DNA from: Bolinopsis microptera
Lineage: Eukaryota; Ctenophora; Tentaculata; Lobata; Bolinopsidae
Direction: 5' to 3'
Assembly (NCBI RefSeq): GCF_026151205.1
Contig: NC_087083.1
Coordinates: forward strand, 10,972,944-11,036,943
Length of the DNA: 64,000 bases
The translations under genes and the position numbers were made by a program. Positions 49,601 to 60,786 of this stretch are shown in pieces. The notes under the pieces were generated by a model. That model saw nothing but the letters and a program-made list of their open reading frames with translations, searched no databases and had not been told where the DNA came from. The stretch's first letter is position 1. Every line of letters starts with the position of its first letter.

Positions 49601-51001
49601 AAGATATTATGAATGATTTATGTCGACATTAGTTCGGGAAACATTATTATTTATCACCATTGGATTCATTGTAGTTATCATGATGCATTGTAGGTATTGA
49701 TGCATTGTAGATATTGATACATTGTAGATATTGATGCACTGTAGATATTGATGCATTGTAGTTATTATGATGCATTGTAGATATTGATGCATTGTAGATA
49801 TTGATGCATTGTAGTTATTATGATGCATTGTAGATATTGATGCATTGAAGTTATTGATGCATTGTAGTTATTATGATGCATTGTAGATATTGATGCATTG
49901 TAGATATTGATGCATTGAAAATATTGATGCATTGTAAATATTGATGCATTGTACATATTGATGCATTTTAGTTATTGATGCATTGTAGATATTGATGCAT
50001 TGTAGATATTGATGTATTGTAAATATTGATGCATTGTACATATTGATGCATTGTACATATTGATGCATTGTAGATATTGATGCATTGTAGTTATTATGAT
50101 GCATTGTAGTTATTATGATGCATTGTAGTTATTTTTGCATTGTAGTTATTATGATGCATTCCTTGGAAGTCATTTTAGTGATGACGATCCTATGGATACA
50201 CCGGTTCCCGGGTTCCAATTATGATACCTCAGATTCACTGGTTGACCAAATACTCGGCTCCACTTTAAATGGTGGTTAATGACGCCAATGTTTAAATGCA
50301 GATTCCATGACTGTATAATTTCGTAGTTCATAAATTTGAATTTCTCTAGAAATTGTTAGTTTCGAAGCATCGATCCTAATTCATCAATTTAACCAAATTT
50401 AAACAGTACAAATTTTTAAACTGACAGATTTAACTCAACATCAAACTCTTACCTGCGATAGAGAGAACAACATGTCTGAGAGTGACGTTAAACACGAATC
50501 CAGTGACATTGCATGCAATTTCAGATAACCATCCTGACCCCATGTATCTATAGTTAGCTACGCTCACCAACGAGGCAATCATTGGGAATATTGTGTAGAG
50601 GAAATCGCTGACAGAGGTGCTGAAAGTGTAAAAATCAGGTTTCGGTTCTTAAATTTTCGTTTTCATTCAAATCTCTGCAATCTCGATATGTTTAGAAGAA
50701 AAAAATTCGATATCTAAGGCCCTGTTTTAATTTTGGAAGATTTAAATAGTTAACACATATAGATTGCAGCGGAATCAAGCAGAAGAATTGCCAGCGAGCC
50801 ATATAAAATTGTACCTATCCGGACGTTTACTTACTTGAATACGATTCTGAGAGACGGGTTCATGAAATGAGTCGGCTTCCACTCTCTCCAAATGTTTCTC
50901 AAAGTGTAAATATTTAAACACATTGATAGGATAATCAAAACAGCCAGTACCGCACTGATACAAACGTCACCTCGCCTCGTGAAAATTTCCGCCACGTTCA
51001 T
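46650..51001 (-). CDS. Rhodopsin-class (class A) G-protein-coupled receptor, eight exons
   Basis: Coding exons in transcript order: 50835-51001, 50453-50619, 49340-49533, 47954-48103, 47714-47784, 47261-47459, 47055-47103, 46650-46867. All have AG/GT borders, and phases agree throughout, giving 404 residues. Exon 1 holds TM1, exon 2 TM2 and the start of TM3 (NTSVSDFLYTIF, C92), exon 3 TM3-TM4, exon 4 TM5, exon 6 TM6 (LLSYLPYW, 290-297), exon 8 TM7 (NPMIF, 352-356, for NPxxY) and a cytoplasmic tail. C92 and C170 would form the conserved disulfide. The DRY motif is replaced by IRL at 116-118, which may alter activation. Exons 5 and 7 are short and rest partly on phase agreement. The ligand cannot be guessed. 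A further 5' UTR exon is likely (acceptor TAATAG at 51008). Confidence 0.85.
48501..49020 (+). pseudogene. LINE ORF2 C-terminus and 3' end
   Basis: From 48572 the frame reads ESVLLYGSETWTLTKAQEKS, then LDGTYTKMLRMVLGISWKD, RRLKMAGHCIRHPELLASDL, GRPRQSYL and RDIWRGFSG before a stop at 48989-48991. This is the typical tail of a common invertebrate non-LTR family. Upstream bases from 48501 (AWGALHRLKDIW) appear to continue it in another frame. A (TAG)7-like tail follows, the usual short-repeat 3' end of such elements. It is 5'-truncated and antisense to the receptor gene, within its third intron. Confidence 0.85.
49021..49087 (+). repeat. Short module ending in a G run; second copy at 61228-61290
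   Basis: TTATTTTGTATTCATTAAGG, TTTTAAAATGTTG, then TTTAGCAACC and a run of G, then TATTT. The same module follows the 3' end of the large LINE at 61228-61290. In both places it sits just downstream of a LINE 3' end. Confidence 0.8.
49672..50162 (+). repeat. About 18-bp minisatellite in receptor intron 2
   Basis: Unit close to TTGATGCATTGTAGATA, with variants ATTATGATGCATTGTAGTT, repeated more than 20 times. Because the unit is a multiple of three, overlapping repetitive open frames (repeated MHQYLQCINIYNAS) appear on the minus strand; these are not genes. Confidence 0.95.
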
Positions 51002-51385
51002 TGCTTCCTATTAAGATAGTAAAATCAATGATTGTCAAACGTATAATAATTAAACTTCGAAACACTCAATCAGTAAAATTAATGATATGGATTATGAAAT
51101 TTTGCTGAAAGTGCAGTTTACTCTTAATCGAAGTTTGTATAGTAGCGGTTCAGTACCATGATGAGCTCGGTCCAGTGCACGCTCTTTTTTTGCCAAATCC
51201 TTTGATCCATTTGCCTCAAAATAAATTCATAAAATGAGAAATAAGCGTTTAGGCAAAATATGGCAATCAAATATTAAAAAGGACGAAACTTAATGTGTGT
51301 AGCTTTATCTATCTAACTTTCGTATCAATTTGCTAATGCTTGCTTGAATCGCGCTTGTATACGACCTTGCCTATATATGTACAGC
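51002..51385. other. Spacer between receptor and LINE ORF1
   Basis: Divergent spacing: the receptor reads leftwards and the LINE rightwards. No clear LINE 5' end could be placed. The receptor promoter and first non-coding exon are expected here. Confidence 0.4.
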
Positions 51386-52525
51386 ATGACTGGGGGCCAG
51401 CAGAAACCGGAGGCTTCTTGTGCTTTTTTCGTTTCTTTTAATGAGCCTGAGTCACTGTCTCCAGCTCTGGTTTCGGAGGTGGGCCACCCGTCCTCTTCTC
51501 CCGGCGCTACACCTGGGAAAGGGGACAACTCCTACACCTCCAACTCGCCATCTCTCGAAGGTAAGAAGATGATTGACTCTTCTACCCAGACTTTAAGTTA
51601 CTGTGTTAACTCTTTTTCGAGCAAAACATGTAACGAACTCCTGATCGCTGGCAATTTGTCTGTTGAGCAGATTCAGTTCGAGGCAAATTACCTACGATCT
51701 CTGTCTCACAAACGACAAGCTAGATTTAACCCGAATCTAAAAGCCACATATCTGTCGCAGATTAATCTCGACTTAAAATCTAACTTGGCAGACAATATGT
51801 GTATAGATTTTGAAGCCGCTGCCACGTCTCATGACCTAACCTTGTCACACTTTTCATGTCTCGTGGAAGAAGCACAGAAACAAGTTGACGAACTTGTTGC
51901 TCTGAACGCACGTGTCAAAGACTGGCCCCCAGTCCCCGGTAAAGGAGTCCCGTACTCGGATGACGGAGACTTGGAAAACTTGAACAGAGAGAGCGACTGG
52001 ACAGGTGACATCCTCCCTGAATCGGTATGTTCTTTTGTTGAAGACTTTAATTTTGAAGAATTATCCGTCAGCGAAATCCTCCATCAAATCCCGATAACAG
52101 AGCCCAGCAGCCATGGCCGTAAGGTGACCTACTTTGGCAAGCGGGGGTATAAGATTCCCGCACCATATAATGACAACACTATATAATGACAAGCACTTTA
52201 TAATGACTTGTCACTATATAGTCCTGTCATTACAAAGTGCGTTTTGCACACTATATAATGACATGTGAGACGGCTGCAAATTTACCTAAAAGGATGTGAC
52301 CCATGCCTTCAAATGGTAAGGTCGCGTAACATCGAACGTGCCACAGATCATCACTAGCTGATCCGTCATCTCAAATATTTTAAGGCAAGCTGTGGAAAGG
52401 ATGTGATCCAAGTACTCAAGTGGAAACATGAGTACTTGTTGGAGCTCGTTGGTGTCGTTGGAGCTTGTTATCATGTGGTGGTACTCGTATATATAGGGCT
52501 CAATGAAGGACAAGCTATATCAATC

Positions 52526-53056
52526 ATGGCTACTCCTTCTGTTGAATACACTACTGGTAAACGAGGAAAGGACAACGCTCTCGTGGATGGTCAACGCTAC
52601 ACCTTAAACAGAAAGAGGAACGGAACTGACGGAGTCACGAAGTCCTACTGGATCTGTGTTGTTCCTGGCTGTCAGGCTCGACTGGTACTTCATGAACAGA
52701 CAGTAAAGAACTCTCCGAACCACAACCACGATGAACAAAGAGCAGAGATCGTGGTCCATCGCTCTAAGAAGATGATGAAGGAACGTGCAGCGACATCGGA
52801 CACATCAACTAAACGGATCGTTGCTGAAGTTCTTTCAGGACTGGACTTCGAGTGCAGAGCTAACCTTGGATGTCGGACCAGCAGCCTCTCGAAGATGGTA
52901 CGAACAGCACGAGCGGCCGCGAACAGACAGCCAAACAACCCCACATCCCTCGAGTTCCTGTCAATTCCCCCTTCATACCTCAACACTGCGACTGGCGATC
53001 CCCTCCTTCTCTGGGATTCCGGATACTCATCCTCACTGCGGAGGTCCTACCCTTAG
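52526..53056 (+). pseudogene. FLYWCH-finger protein fragment of the MULE
   Basis: From the ATG at 52526 the product has GQRYTL, YWICVVPGCQARLV and NHNHD, the C2H2-type FLYWCH pattern seen at the N-terminus of many Mutator-like transposases. Downstream LEFLSIPPSYLNTATGDPLL and WDSGY match the region preceding the MULE catalytic domain. The frame then breaks; TSYFESTWMGTPNRPARR at about 53085-53140, in another frame, resembles the MULE C-terminal region. The DDE catalytic core is missing, so this is a deletion derivative. A TATA-like run (TATATATA) is about 35 bp upstream of the ATG. Confidence 0.65.
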
Positions 53057-53484
53057 ACCTACCCTCCCCGCAGATATGGATGCCTTTACATCCTACTTTG
53101 AGTCCACGTGGATGGGAACACCAAACAGACCTGCTCGCAGGAGTACGAAGTCATCGATTATCTCTCTGCTGTTTCTGCTGCACTATGAATTCGACATTTG
53201 ATTATTGATATTATCGGTTTTACGATATTGGGATTTTATGATATTTCGATTGTACTATATTTCTATGACAGTTATACATTTTACTTAAATAAGATTATTT
53301 GCTTTAGTAATATTCTAAAAGTAGAATTAAAGAAAAGTAAGGAAAAGTCGATATAAGATAAACTTGTCATTATATAGTGTTGTCATTATATAGTCCGTTT
53401 TGCAGACTATATAATGACAAAGATCAGCTGTCATTACAAAGTGCTTGTCATTATACAGTGTTGTCATTATATAGTGTGATTACC

Positions 53485-53762
53485 GTGTCCGATGTCGCTG
53501 CACGTTCCTTCATCATCTTCTTAGAGCGATGGACCACGATCTCTGCTCTTTGTTCATCGTGGTTGTGGTTCGGAGAGTTCTTTACTGTCTGTTCATGAAG
53601 TACCAGTCGAGCCTGACAGCCAGGAACAACACAGATCCAGTAGGACTTCGTGACTCCGTCAGTTCCGTTCCTCTTTCTGTTTAAGGTGTAGCGTTGACCA
53701 TCCACGAGAGCGTTGTCCTTTCCTCGTTTACCAGTAGTGTATTCAACAGAAGGAGTAGCCAT
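53485..53762 (-). pseudogene. Inverted copy of the FLYWCH finger
   Basis: The ATG at 53762 (reverse strand) gives the same first 90 or so residues as the gene at 52526, including YWICVVPGCQARLV, then breaks off at the inner edge of the inverted arm. It results from the inverted duplication and is not an independent gene. Confidence 0.85.
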
Positions 53763-54810
53763 GATTGATATAGCTTGTCCTTCATTGAGCCCTATATATA
53801 CGATTACCACCACATGATAACAAGCTCCAACGACACCAACGAGCTCCAACAAGTACTCATGTTTCCACTTGAGTACTTGGATCACATCCTTTCCACAGCT
53901 TGCCTTAAAATATTTGAGATGACGGATCAGCTAGTGATGATCTGTGGCACGTTCGATGTTACGCGACCTTACCATTTGAAGGCATGGGTCACATCCTTTT
54001 AGGTAAATTTGCAGCCGTCTCACATGTCATTATATAGTGTGCAAAACGCACTTTGTAATGACAGGACTATATAGTGACAAGTCATTATAAAGTGCTTGTC
54101 ATTATATAGTGTTGTCATTATATGGTGCGGGAATCATCGGACACATCAACTAAACGGATCGTTGCTGAAGTTCTTTCAGGACTGGACTTCGAGTGCAGAG
54201 CTAACCTTGGATGTCGGATGTTTGAAATCGAAGGTACAACATTTCAACACTGATACCTACTCCTGTCTCCTAACATACTACCCAGACGGTCGTGCGACAA
54301 TCCCTGCTCATTCAGATAATGAAACCAACATCAAGAGTGACAGCCAGATATACACTATATCTGTGGGGGCCACTAGGGAACTCGAATTTGTAAACAGAGT
54401 TGGACCCCTATCTGAGCACAGAGTTAAGTTAAAGCACGGTTCTATCCATGTCATGAGTGCTCAATCACAGAATGATTGGAGCCATGAGCTTCTTTTTGAC
54501 CCAGCCGTACAGGAACCACGGATATCCTTCACCTTCCGTCACATCGTTGACCCTCCCATGAAACCTCCCGCACCCCCCATGCAGCACGAGCCACCGCCAC
54601 AAACTGCAACAAATAAGCATCGCATACTCTTTGTCACCGATTCCATCCTCAGTTCAACCCCGGAGCACATTTTTGGCAGAATTAGCGGTCACCGCTGCAT
54701 CAGGAAAAAGAACTACTACCTCACAGATCTGCCAAACTTTGAGCATGAGTTTGAGTACTCGAAGTATGTTATTCTAGCGATGGGAATCAACGACCTAAGC
54801 ACGCATAAAG

Positions 54811-56008
54811 TAGGGTTGCCATTATCGGTACAATTCTTTTTATCGCGATAATCGATAATTTTTTCGAAATTATCGCGATAATATCGGTTATCGGCGATAA
54901 ATTTGGCAAGATAATTGAAGTAATATTTGTCTGCACTCTGCGTACTTACATATTGTATTATGCTCCTATGCTATGTAACCTTGCAATATCATCATTATAT
55001 AGTAACAAAATGGCATAAAATGTAGAAAATCAACAATCAGCATATCTAACGAAGATTCATTCAAGTTACAAAATAGTTTATTCAAAAAAGTCTGCTGGCG
55101 TGGTACGATATAATATAATTAACGGCGTATTTCTTAGATAGTGTCAGTTTTCTGCCTGTTAGTTGTGAATAGGTCAATCTCCCGAGCAAGGGTATCTATC
55201 ATTGGTACCGAGTTGTCGAATGGCCTGTAAGTCCTGATAACCAGTCGCCGTTTGTCTCTTACTACTTGAACAACCGCTGGTGCAGGGACTTAAAGTTACT
55301 TCGTGATAATTCTAGAACGTTACCAGCGATACAAAGTTAAGCTTCTTTCAATCTTTCTCTTAACATATCGTGTACGTAGACTATCAACTTCAAGAAGAGA
55401 TCGAAAATGTAGCAATTATATCTTTTCCGGCTGTCAATAAACTGAAGAATCACTTCTGCATGAGCGAGATTTTTGTCTCTTTTACACAGAACTGATAATG
55501 TCTTTAACTAACTCAGTCTTTTCAGCATCCAGTTTTAGATTACCTAGCTCCAATTCAACCAAAACGTCGTTCACTGCATTGCAGTTATCACTCCAACTGC
55601 CAACATACTGCACAGTGAGCTCCAACGGTTTTTGCAGTCTTGTTGTAGTCTGAGTTCCTTTCTGTGCTTCAACAAACAACAATCTCTACGTCTGAGCATA
55701 CAACCTTCAAGTTCAATCCACCTACTTACTTAGATGCGATAACGCAACATTTAAATTTTCATTGCCACAAATTCATCCACAATACACACTACACAGCACG
55801 TCAGCATACCATCACACTGTAAATTATGCTAGCACTGGGGTTTTACTCTACAAACAAAGAAACAGATTAGAAAATCTGTGCCATTTTTCCCTAATAAAAA
55901 GTGGTTGATTATCGCGATAATTCTCGAAAATTATCGCGATAATCGATAACGATTTTTGGAGAATTATCGCCGATAATTATCGGCCGATAATATCGGCTGG
56001 CAACCCTA
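54811..56008. mobile_element. hAT-type element (1198 bp) inserted in the SGNH domain
   Basis: Termini TAGGGTTGCCA and TGGCAACCCTA are inverted. The flanking octamer GCATAAAG is perfect at 54803-54810 and 56009-56016. Both ends carry dense ATTATCGCGATAAT motifs, plausible transposase-binding sites. The interior has minus-strand open pieces (55482-55682 and neighbouring frames, 55130-55500) that read like a decayed captured gene without a recognisable transposase. Removing the element with one octamer rejoins the interrupted reading frame exactly. Confidence 0.92.
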
Positions 56009-56462
56009 GCATAAAGATAGTCGCAATCCTCAAATGTCTGGCCTAACACTCGCTCAATGGGCTTCTAAAAAGCTTAAGTACTACTGCTCCAGATACTCAC
56101 ACTCGACTTTCGTCGTGAATTCGATACTTCACACACGCCGTGGCTGGCTAAACTGTGAAGTCAACAACTTCAATCGAATAATGTACCAGTTGGCATGTGT
56201 TATCCCAAATCTCGAGTTTTTTGACTCACATGCAGCACTCACACGCGACCGCATCTCGAAGCATGTGGATCAGGTTCTGGACAGATCAGACGGCAGAGGC
56301 ACGCACCTAACCCTAGCAGCCAAGAGGATGATTTCTAGCCAACTCGTGCTCGCCATAGAACTGCTAGATGGCCGCAAAACTGGCAAGTGCAGGGGATACG
56401 GCCTTAGGAACTGGACCTGGCCACTGCGTCAGTGGTTGCGATCGGTCAACTCTTGCGACTGA

Positions 56463-57265
56463 GACAGTTTTTGTTATCGGGAAATGAAATGTTATGATCT
56501 GTAGATCAAGTGTTATGCTAGTCATATTTTGACTGAGGATAGATCACACGCTGGAGAATTTTTAGTTTAGTTTTGGTAGGAGATTCTGTTGGTGATATAT
56601 GTACGAGTCAACTCCTGGCCACGATACGGCACATGTAATCACGTGCTGTTTTAATTTAATTCAATTTAATTGTGTCACAAATAAGCTCTCACGACTAAAC
56701 AATCAGAAACAATCAGATGCATAAATGGGCCCACTTCTTATCTGCCACCCCTAAAATAGCAATACTACAGATAAGATTTTCATTTTACCACTATCTCCAT
56801 TATTCAGCTACGAAATTTTAATCAAAGACAATTTTAGTACTTAGCAGTCATACACATATATCGTCCAACTCTCATATTCATCACAAATCTTTGACATAAT
56901 ATTTTGATTACACATCAACACACCTAATGAAAGTTTTTTTGTTTTGTTTTTTGTTTGTTAACGGACGGGTAATGCGGAGTGCAATTGTAGGCGAGGTCTT
57001 ACAAGTTCCAAACTAAGCAAGTTTTCGTACAGTTGAGGTTAAGCTACAGTCAAGTTAAAGTTACACGTTTTAGTACAGTACAGTCAAAGTTAAGCTGCTC
57101 TACTAGCACACTCGCTAGATAGTTAGTTTTAGATAGTTAAGATTATTAATCAGTTAGTGTAAATTAGTATCAGTCAGGATCTGTTAGCTCACAAAACTGT
57201 TAGTTTTCGCGAAGCAGGTCTGACTTTCATATATATTCTTATATACCTTATCATAAACATTTATT
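56463..57265 (+). other. Inter-ORF region of the LINE
   Basis: AT-rich spacer of about 800 bp between ORF1 and ORF2, with TAGTTAAG/GTTAAGCT-like motifs at 57030-57140. No gene. Confidence 0.5.
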
Positions 57266-60200
57266 TTGATTAATCAATTCACAACGAAATTTAAAAACAT
57301 CATGAACACAAACGGTGAAGTTAGCAATAGTCAAAAAATTAAAATCAAATGCACGGCCTGTCCGGGCTGGTGTTACTCTAAGTCTAACTTGCGTACTTGT
57401 GCATGGTGCGAGGGCCATGTGCATAGGAAATGTTTCCAGGAAACGTTAGGTTGCATCAGATGTTGCGAATCAATGATTCCAGGTTACAATGTAGAGACAT
57501 TCGATCTCTATGATAAGTTCGACCACCTTCACGCATCACGTCTTAGTTTCAATCCATATGATCGCTCGCACGTAATAAATTCCATCGGCAATAGTTTAGA
57601 TCAGAATAGTGACATGAACAACGAATACTGGAATAAAATAAGCGAAATCTTAACCAAGTGCAAATATCAAGAACCTAAAAACGTCACAAACTCCGCCAAA
57701 GACGAGTTGAAAGTTTTTTCATTAAATATACGATCACTAGCAAAAAACATAACATATCTTAGAGAAGAAATCCACACCTTCTCAAAATGTGATGTGTTAT
57801 GCTTTAATGAAACTAACTGTAACATTGATAAGCTGCCTAATGGTATTGATGATATCACAATCGAGGGTTTTCACGAACCTGTTATACAAGCACCTTTACG
57901 AAAATCGGGGAGAGGAGGTGGGTTAGCAATCTATATAAACAAACGTGTGTGCGATTTTGATAAAATTGAACGTCTTGACTTAGCTCTGGATCCTGAAGAC
58001 ATGAGTGGCGAGTTCCAACTAGTCAAAATTCATAATTGCAAAGGTTTTAACAAAACCAAGGTTATAGTAAATTTATACAGATCACCGTCAAGAGATACAA
58101 ATAAGTTCATTAGCTTACTCGATCACGTACTTAATAGACTAGATAGACACTCACGCAAACACGTTATGTTTCATGGCGATGCAAATATTGATCTTATTAA
58201 ATATGACACTGATTCCTCAAGCCAGAACCTCATTGACACACTGGCAAAATATGGTTTTGTTCAAACTGTTTCAAAACCAACACGAGTCACTGACCACAGT
58301 GCCACCCTTATTGACCATGTGTACACAAATAATATTGAAAACACATTAAGTAGCAACGTGTTAAAACTCGACATCTCCGATCATCTTGCAACGTTGACCA
58401 CTATAAAGTTACGTGCAGTATCACAAAAGCACACCACACACTCAAATAGGACCGATACCACAAAATACCGTGAAACACGTACTATGAATGAAGCCAGCAA
58501 TGCTATGTTCAAGGAGCTATTGGAAGGGGAGACGTGGGAGGAAGCGCGGGAATCAGGCAGTGCGAGTGAACAGTATGACAAGTTCTCAGAAATCTACATG
58601 AAACATTACAACACTGCATACCCCGTTAAGAGTAATCGTAATCGTCGTGAAAATGAACGGTCTGATCCGAAGCCGTGGATACTTTCATGGCTCGAAACAG
58701 CTTGTGCACGTAAACAGCAATTATACCATCTTAATATCACAGAGCCTACTGATGAAAACATAGCTGCATACGATAAAATGAAACTATTTTGCAGTAAACA
58801 CGTTAACATTGCCAAGGAGCGGTATTACAAAAAACAATTTGAAAAATATCAGGACTGTTCCAAAAAACAATGGGAGATAATCAACGGCCTGCTAAACAGA
58901 AAAAGACGGGGATCTGATCAAATCAGATTGAGGGATACTGACAGGACGATCTTGAGTACTAACTCGGCAGTCGCTGAAAAGTTCAATGGCTACTTTTCCA
59001 GCATCGCAGCCAACATCAAGTCTCAGATCAGTTCCCGACAGACCTTCGATCCTGGGGGGTTCCAGGAGTATCTGACCGGGTCATGTCCAACGTCTATCTA
59101 CCTCGAACCTACTGGGCCCACCGAGATTCATAGAATTATTATTGGCCTAAAAAATAAGGCAACTCTCGATTCAAAGATTGAGCCCTTGAAAATAGCCAGC
59201 ACATGCCAAAATTTTTTATGCGCCTTAGCAAAAGTAGTTAACACATCTTTTGTAGAGGGAGCTTTCCCTAAAGCTTTGAAACGGCAAAAGTTACACCTAT
59301 ACACAAAGGAGGTTGTAAACTCGACGTAGCGAATTATAGACCTATTTCGCTTCTGGGCTCGTTCTCAAAAATTTATGAAAAACTAATGCACAGACGCGTT
59401 TTAGAATTTCTCGACAAGAATAACTCTCTATTCGAGAATCAGTACGGATTCCGACCAGGAAGATCATGTGAGCACGCACTTCTCAATGCTCAGAGCTCTA
59501 TTCTGCATTCTCTAAATAAGAACCAAATAGCACTTTTATTACTTTTAGACTATAGCAAGGCATTTGACGTCGGCCTAGATCACGCGACATTACTCAGGAA
59601 ACTTGAGCATTACGGTATTCGTGGCATTGCGTTGAAATGGTTCGAGTCATACCTCAGTGGTCGCAGTCAATTTGTTTCCCTAAACGGCTCCAATTCATCA
59701 TTAGAATCTATGATATACGGTGTTCCACAAGGGAGCATATTAGGCCCCCTGCTCTTTGTCATATATATCAATGACTTACCAGGAATCAGTAACCTAGCTA
59801 AATTTATATTATACGCAGACGACGCAAACATTATTATCACCGGATCAAATGTACAAGACATTATATCCAAAGTAAACCACCTCACTGACGTGTTGATAAA
59901 ATGGGTTAACTCGAACGGCCTAGCTCTTAATCTGAAGAAGACTTGCTATATGGTATTTTCAAAAAGACGGGTAGATCTATCGTCTCTACAAGTAAGTATC
60001 GACAACTCTCCTATAGAACGCAAAACGGAGGCCAGGTTTTTAGGAGTTATCGTCGACGACAAACTAAAATGGGCCAGCCACATCCGAGCCGTCAAAACAA
60101 AAATGTCACGGTTTATAGGCATTATGTTCAAAATAAAACGCAAATTACCAATCAAAGCACGCTTACAGATCTTCCAAAGTTTTGTACAATCTCACTTAAA

Positions 60201-60786
60201 TTTCTGTTCACTAGTTTGGGGCTTTGCTGCAAAATCCCATATTGAATCACTGTTCACTAAACAAAAGCAGGGAATACGAGCAGTTATGCCGGGCTACGTG
60301 AATTACTATTACAAGGACGGTAAGCTTCCGGATCATACTAAAACTACGTTTAAAGAGTACGAAATATTATCTGTACACGGGGTCATCATAAAAAATGCTC
60401 TGACTCTGATGCACAAGATAACTTACATGCCTGGCCTTCTGCCGTCGTCGATAAAAGACTTATTTCCTCCCGATATACCAAAGTATGGCACGTCTTATGA
60501 CGACAATATCGACTGGCTAACATGAACGTTCTCTCAACCAGATCTACGCGCTAGTGTTCTGTATAAAGGTCCTATATTAGCTATTACCGAGCACAACATT
60601 AGTCGCATAACTTGCCCATCTAGCATTTTCTCAATAAGCATATATAAGAAATCAGCGAAGCGTGTAATGATAGAACTACAAAGCTCAGGAAACGATGAAG
60701 AATGGCCACCTTTTCTGTTACATAATTTACCCGGGCTACGTAAATCGACAAGATCAGGCACACAACAAATCAACTACCGAGAATAA
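57266..60786 (+). pseudogene. LINE ORF2: PHD-like finger, APE endonuclease, reverse transcriptase
   Basis: The N-terminal 60 residues hold a Cys/His cluster (CTACPGWC, CAWCEGHVHRKC, CIRCC), PHD-like. Next is an APE/EEP endonuclease: LKVFSLNIRSL, LCFNETNC, MFHGDANIDLIK, TLIDHVYTNN, ISDHLATLT. The reverse transcriptase begins near 59000. Its motifs include YGFRPGRSCEHALL, LDYSKAFDV, YGVPQGSILGPLLFVIYIND, the catalytic YADDANI and FLGVIVDDKLKW. Near 59276-59282 a one-base deletion shifts the frame (the first frame ends at 59329; the RT is read from about 59280 in another). A TGA at 60523-60525 interrupts the end; beyond it the same frame stays open (TFSQPDLRASVLYKG and on) to TAA at 60784-60786. 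The domain order fits the CR1/L2 side of non-LTR elements. The copy is inactive. Confidence 0.88.

Larger units (their letters stand above)
52158..54218. mobile_element. Mutator-like (MULE) DNA element, rearranged, with inverted duplicate arm
   Basis: The left end GATTCCCGCACCATATAATG recurs inverted at about 54117-54136. Arms 52158-52800 and 53485-54136 are near-perfect inverted copies of about 650 bp. Both contain many TATATAATGACA units (for example 52174-52262), likely subterminal transposase sites. A further inverted terminus lies at 53365-53478, so 52158-53478 may be one short element and 53480-54218 a second, partly inverted copy. Bases 54137-54218 duplicate 52795-52876. The coding content is a FLYWCH finger plus a fragment of a MULE-type C-terminus. 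No clean target duplication is found. Confidence 0.65.
51386..56462 (+). pseudogene. LINE ORF1: AlkB-like dioxygenase fused to SGNH hydrolase, split by two insertions
   Basis: Three pieces in one direction. Piece 1 (51386-52157): a Ser/Pro-rich N-terminus, a coiled-coil-like middle, then GRKVTYFGKRGYKI, resembling the start of an AlkB core. Piece 2 (54219-54810): LLTYYPDGRATIPAHSDNE with HxD iron ligands, YTISVGATRELEF, a second His in WSHELLFD and PRISFTFRHI with the 2OG-binding Arg, then the start of an SGNH hydrolase (ILFVTDSILS, then ILAMGINDLS). Piece 3 (56017-56462): the SGNH remainder with FDSHAALTRD and the GTHLT histidine block, stop at 56460-56462. The AlkB gap between pieces 1 and 2 is filled by a Mutator-like element and about 30 residues may be lost; the SGNH gap is a clean hAT insertion. 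SGNH-type esterases are known in ORF1 of CR1/L2-like LINEs. AlkB enzymes reverse N-methyl damage on nucleic acids; its role here is inference. Confidence 0.7.

Noticed and set aside
49607-50104. Repetitive MHQYLQCINIYNAS-type frames
   Set aside because: The unit of the intronic minisatellite is a multiple of three; several frames are open for the same reason.
49672-50162. CRISPR-like array
   Set aside because: The repeats are contiguous with no unique spacers; an intronic minisatellite in a eukaryote.
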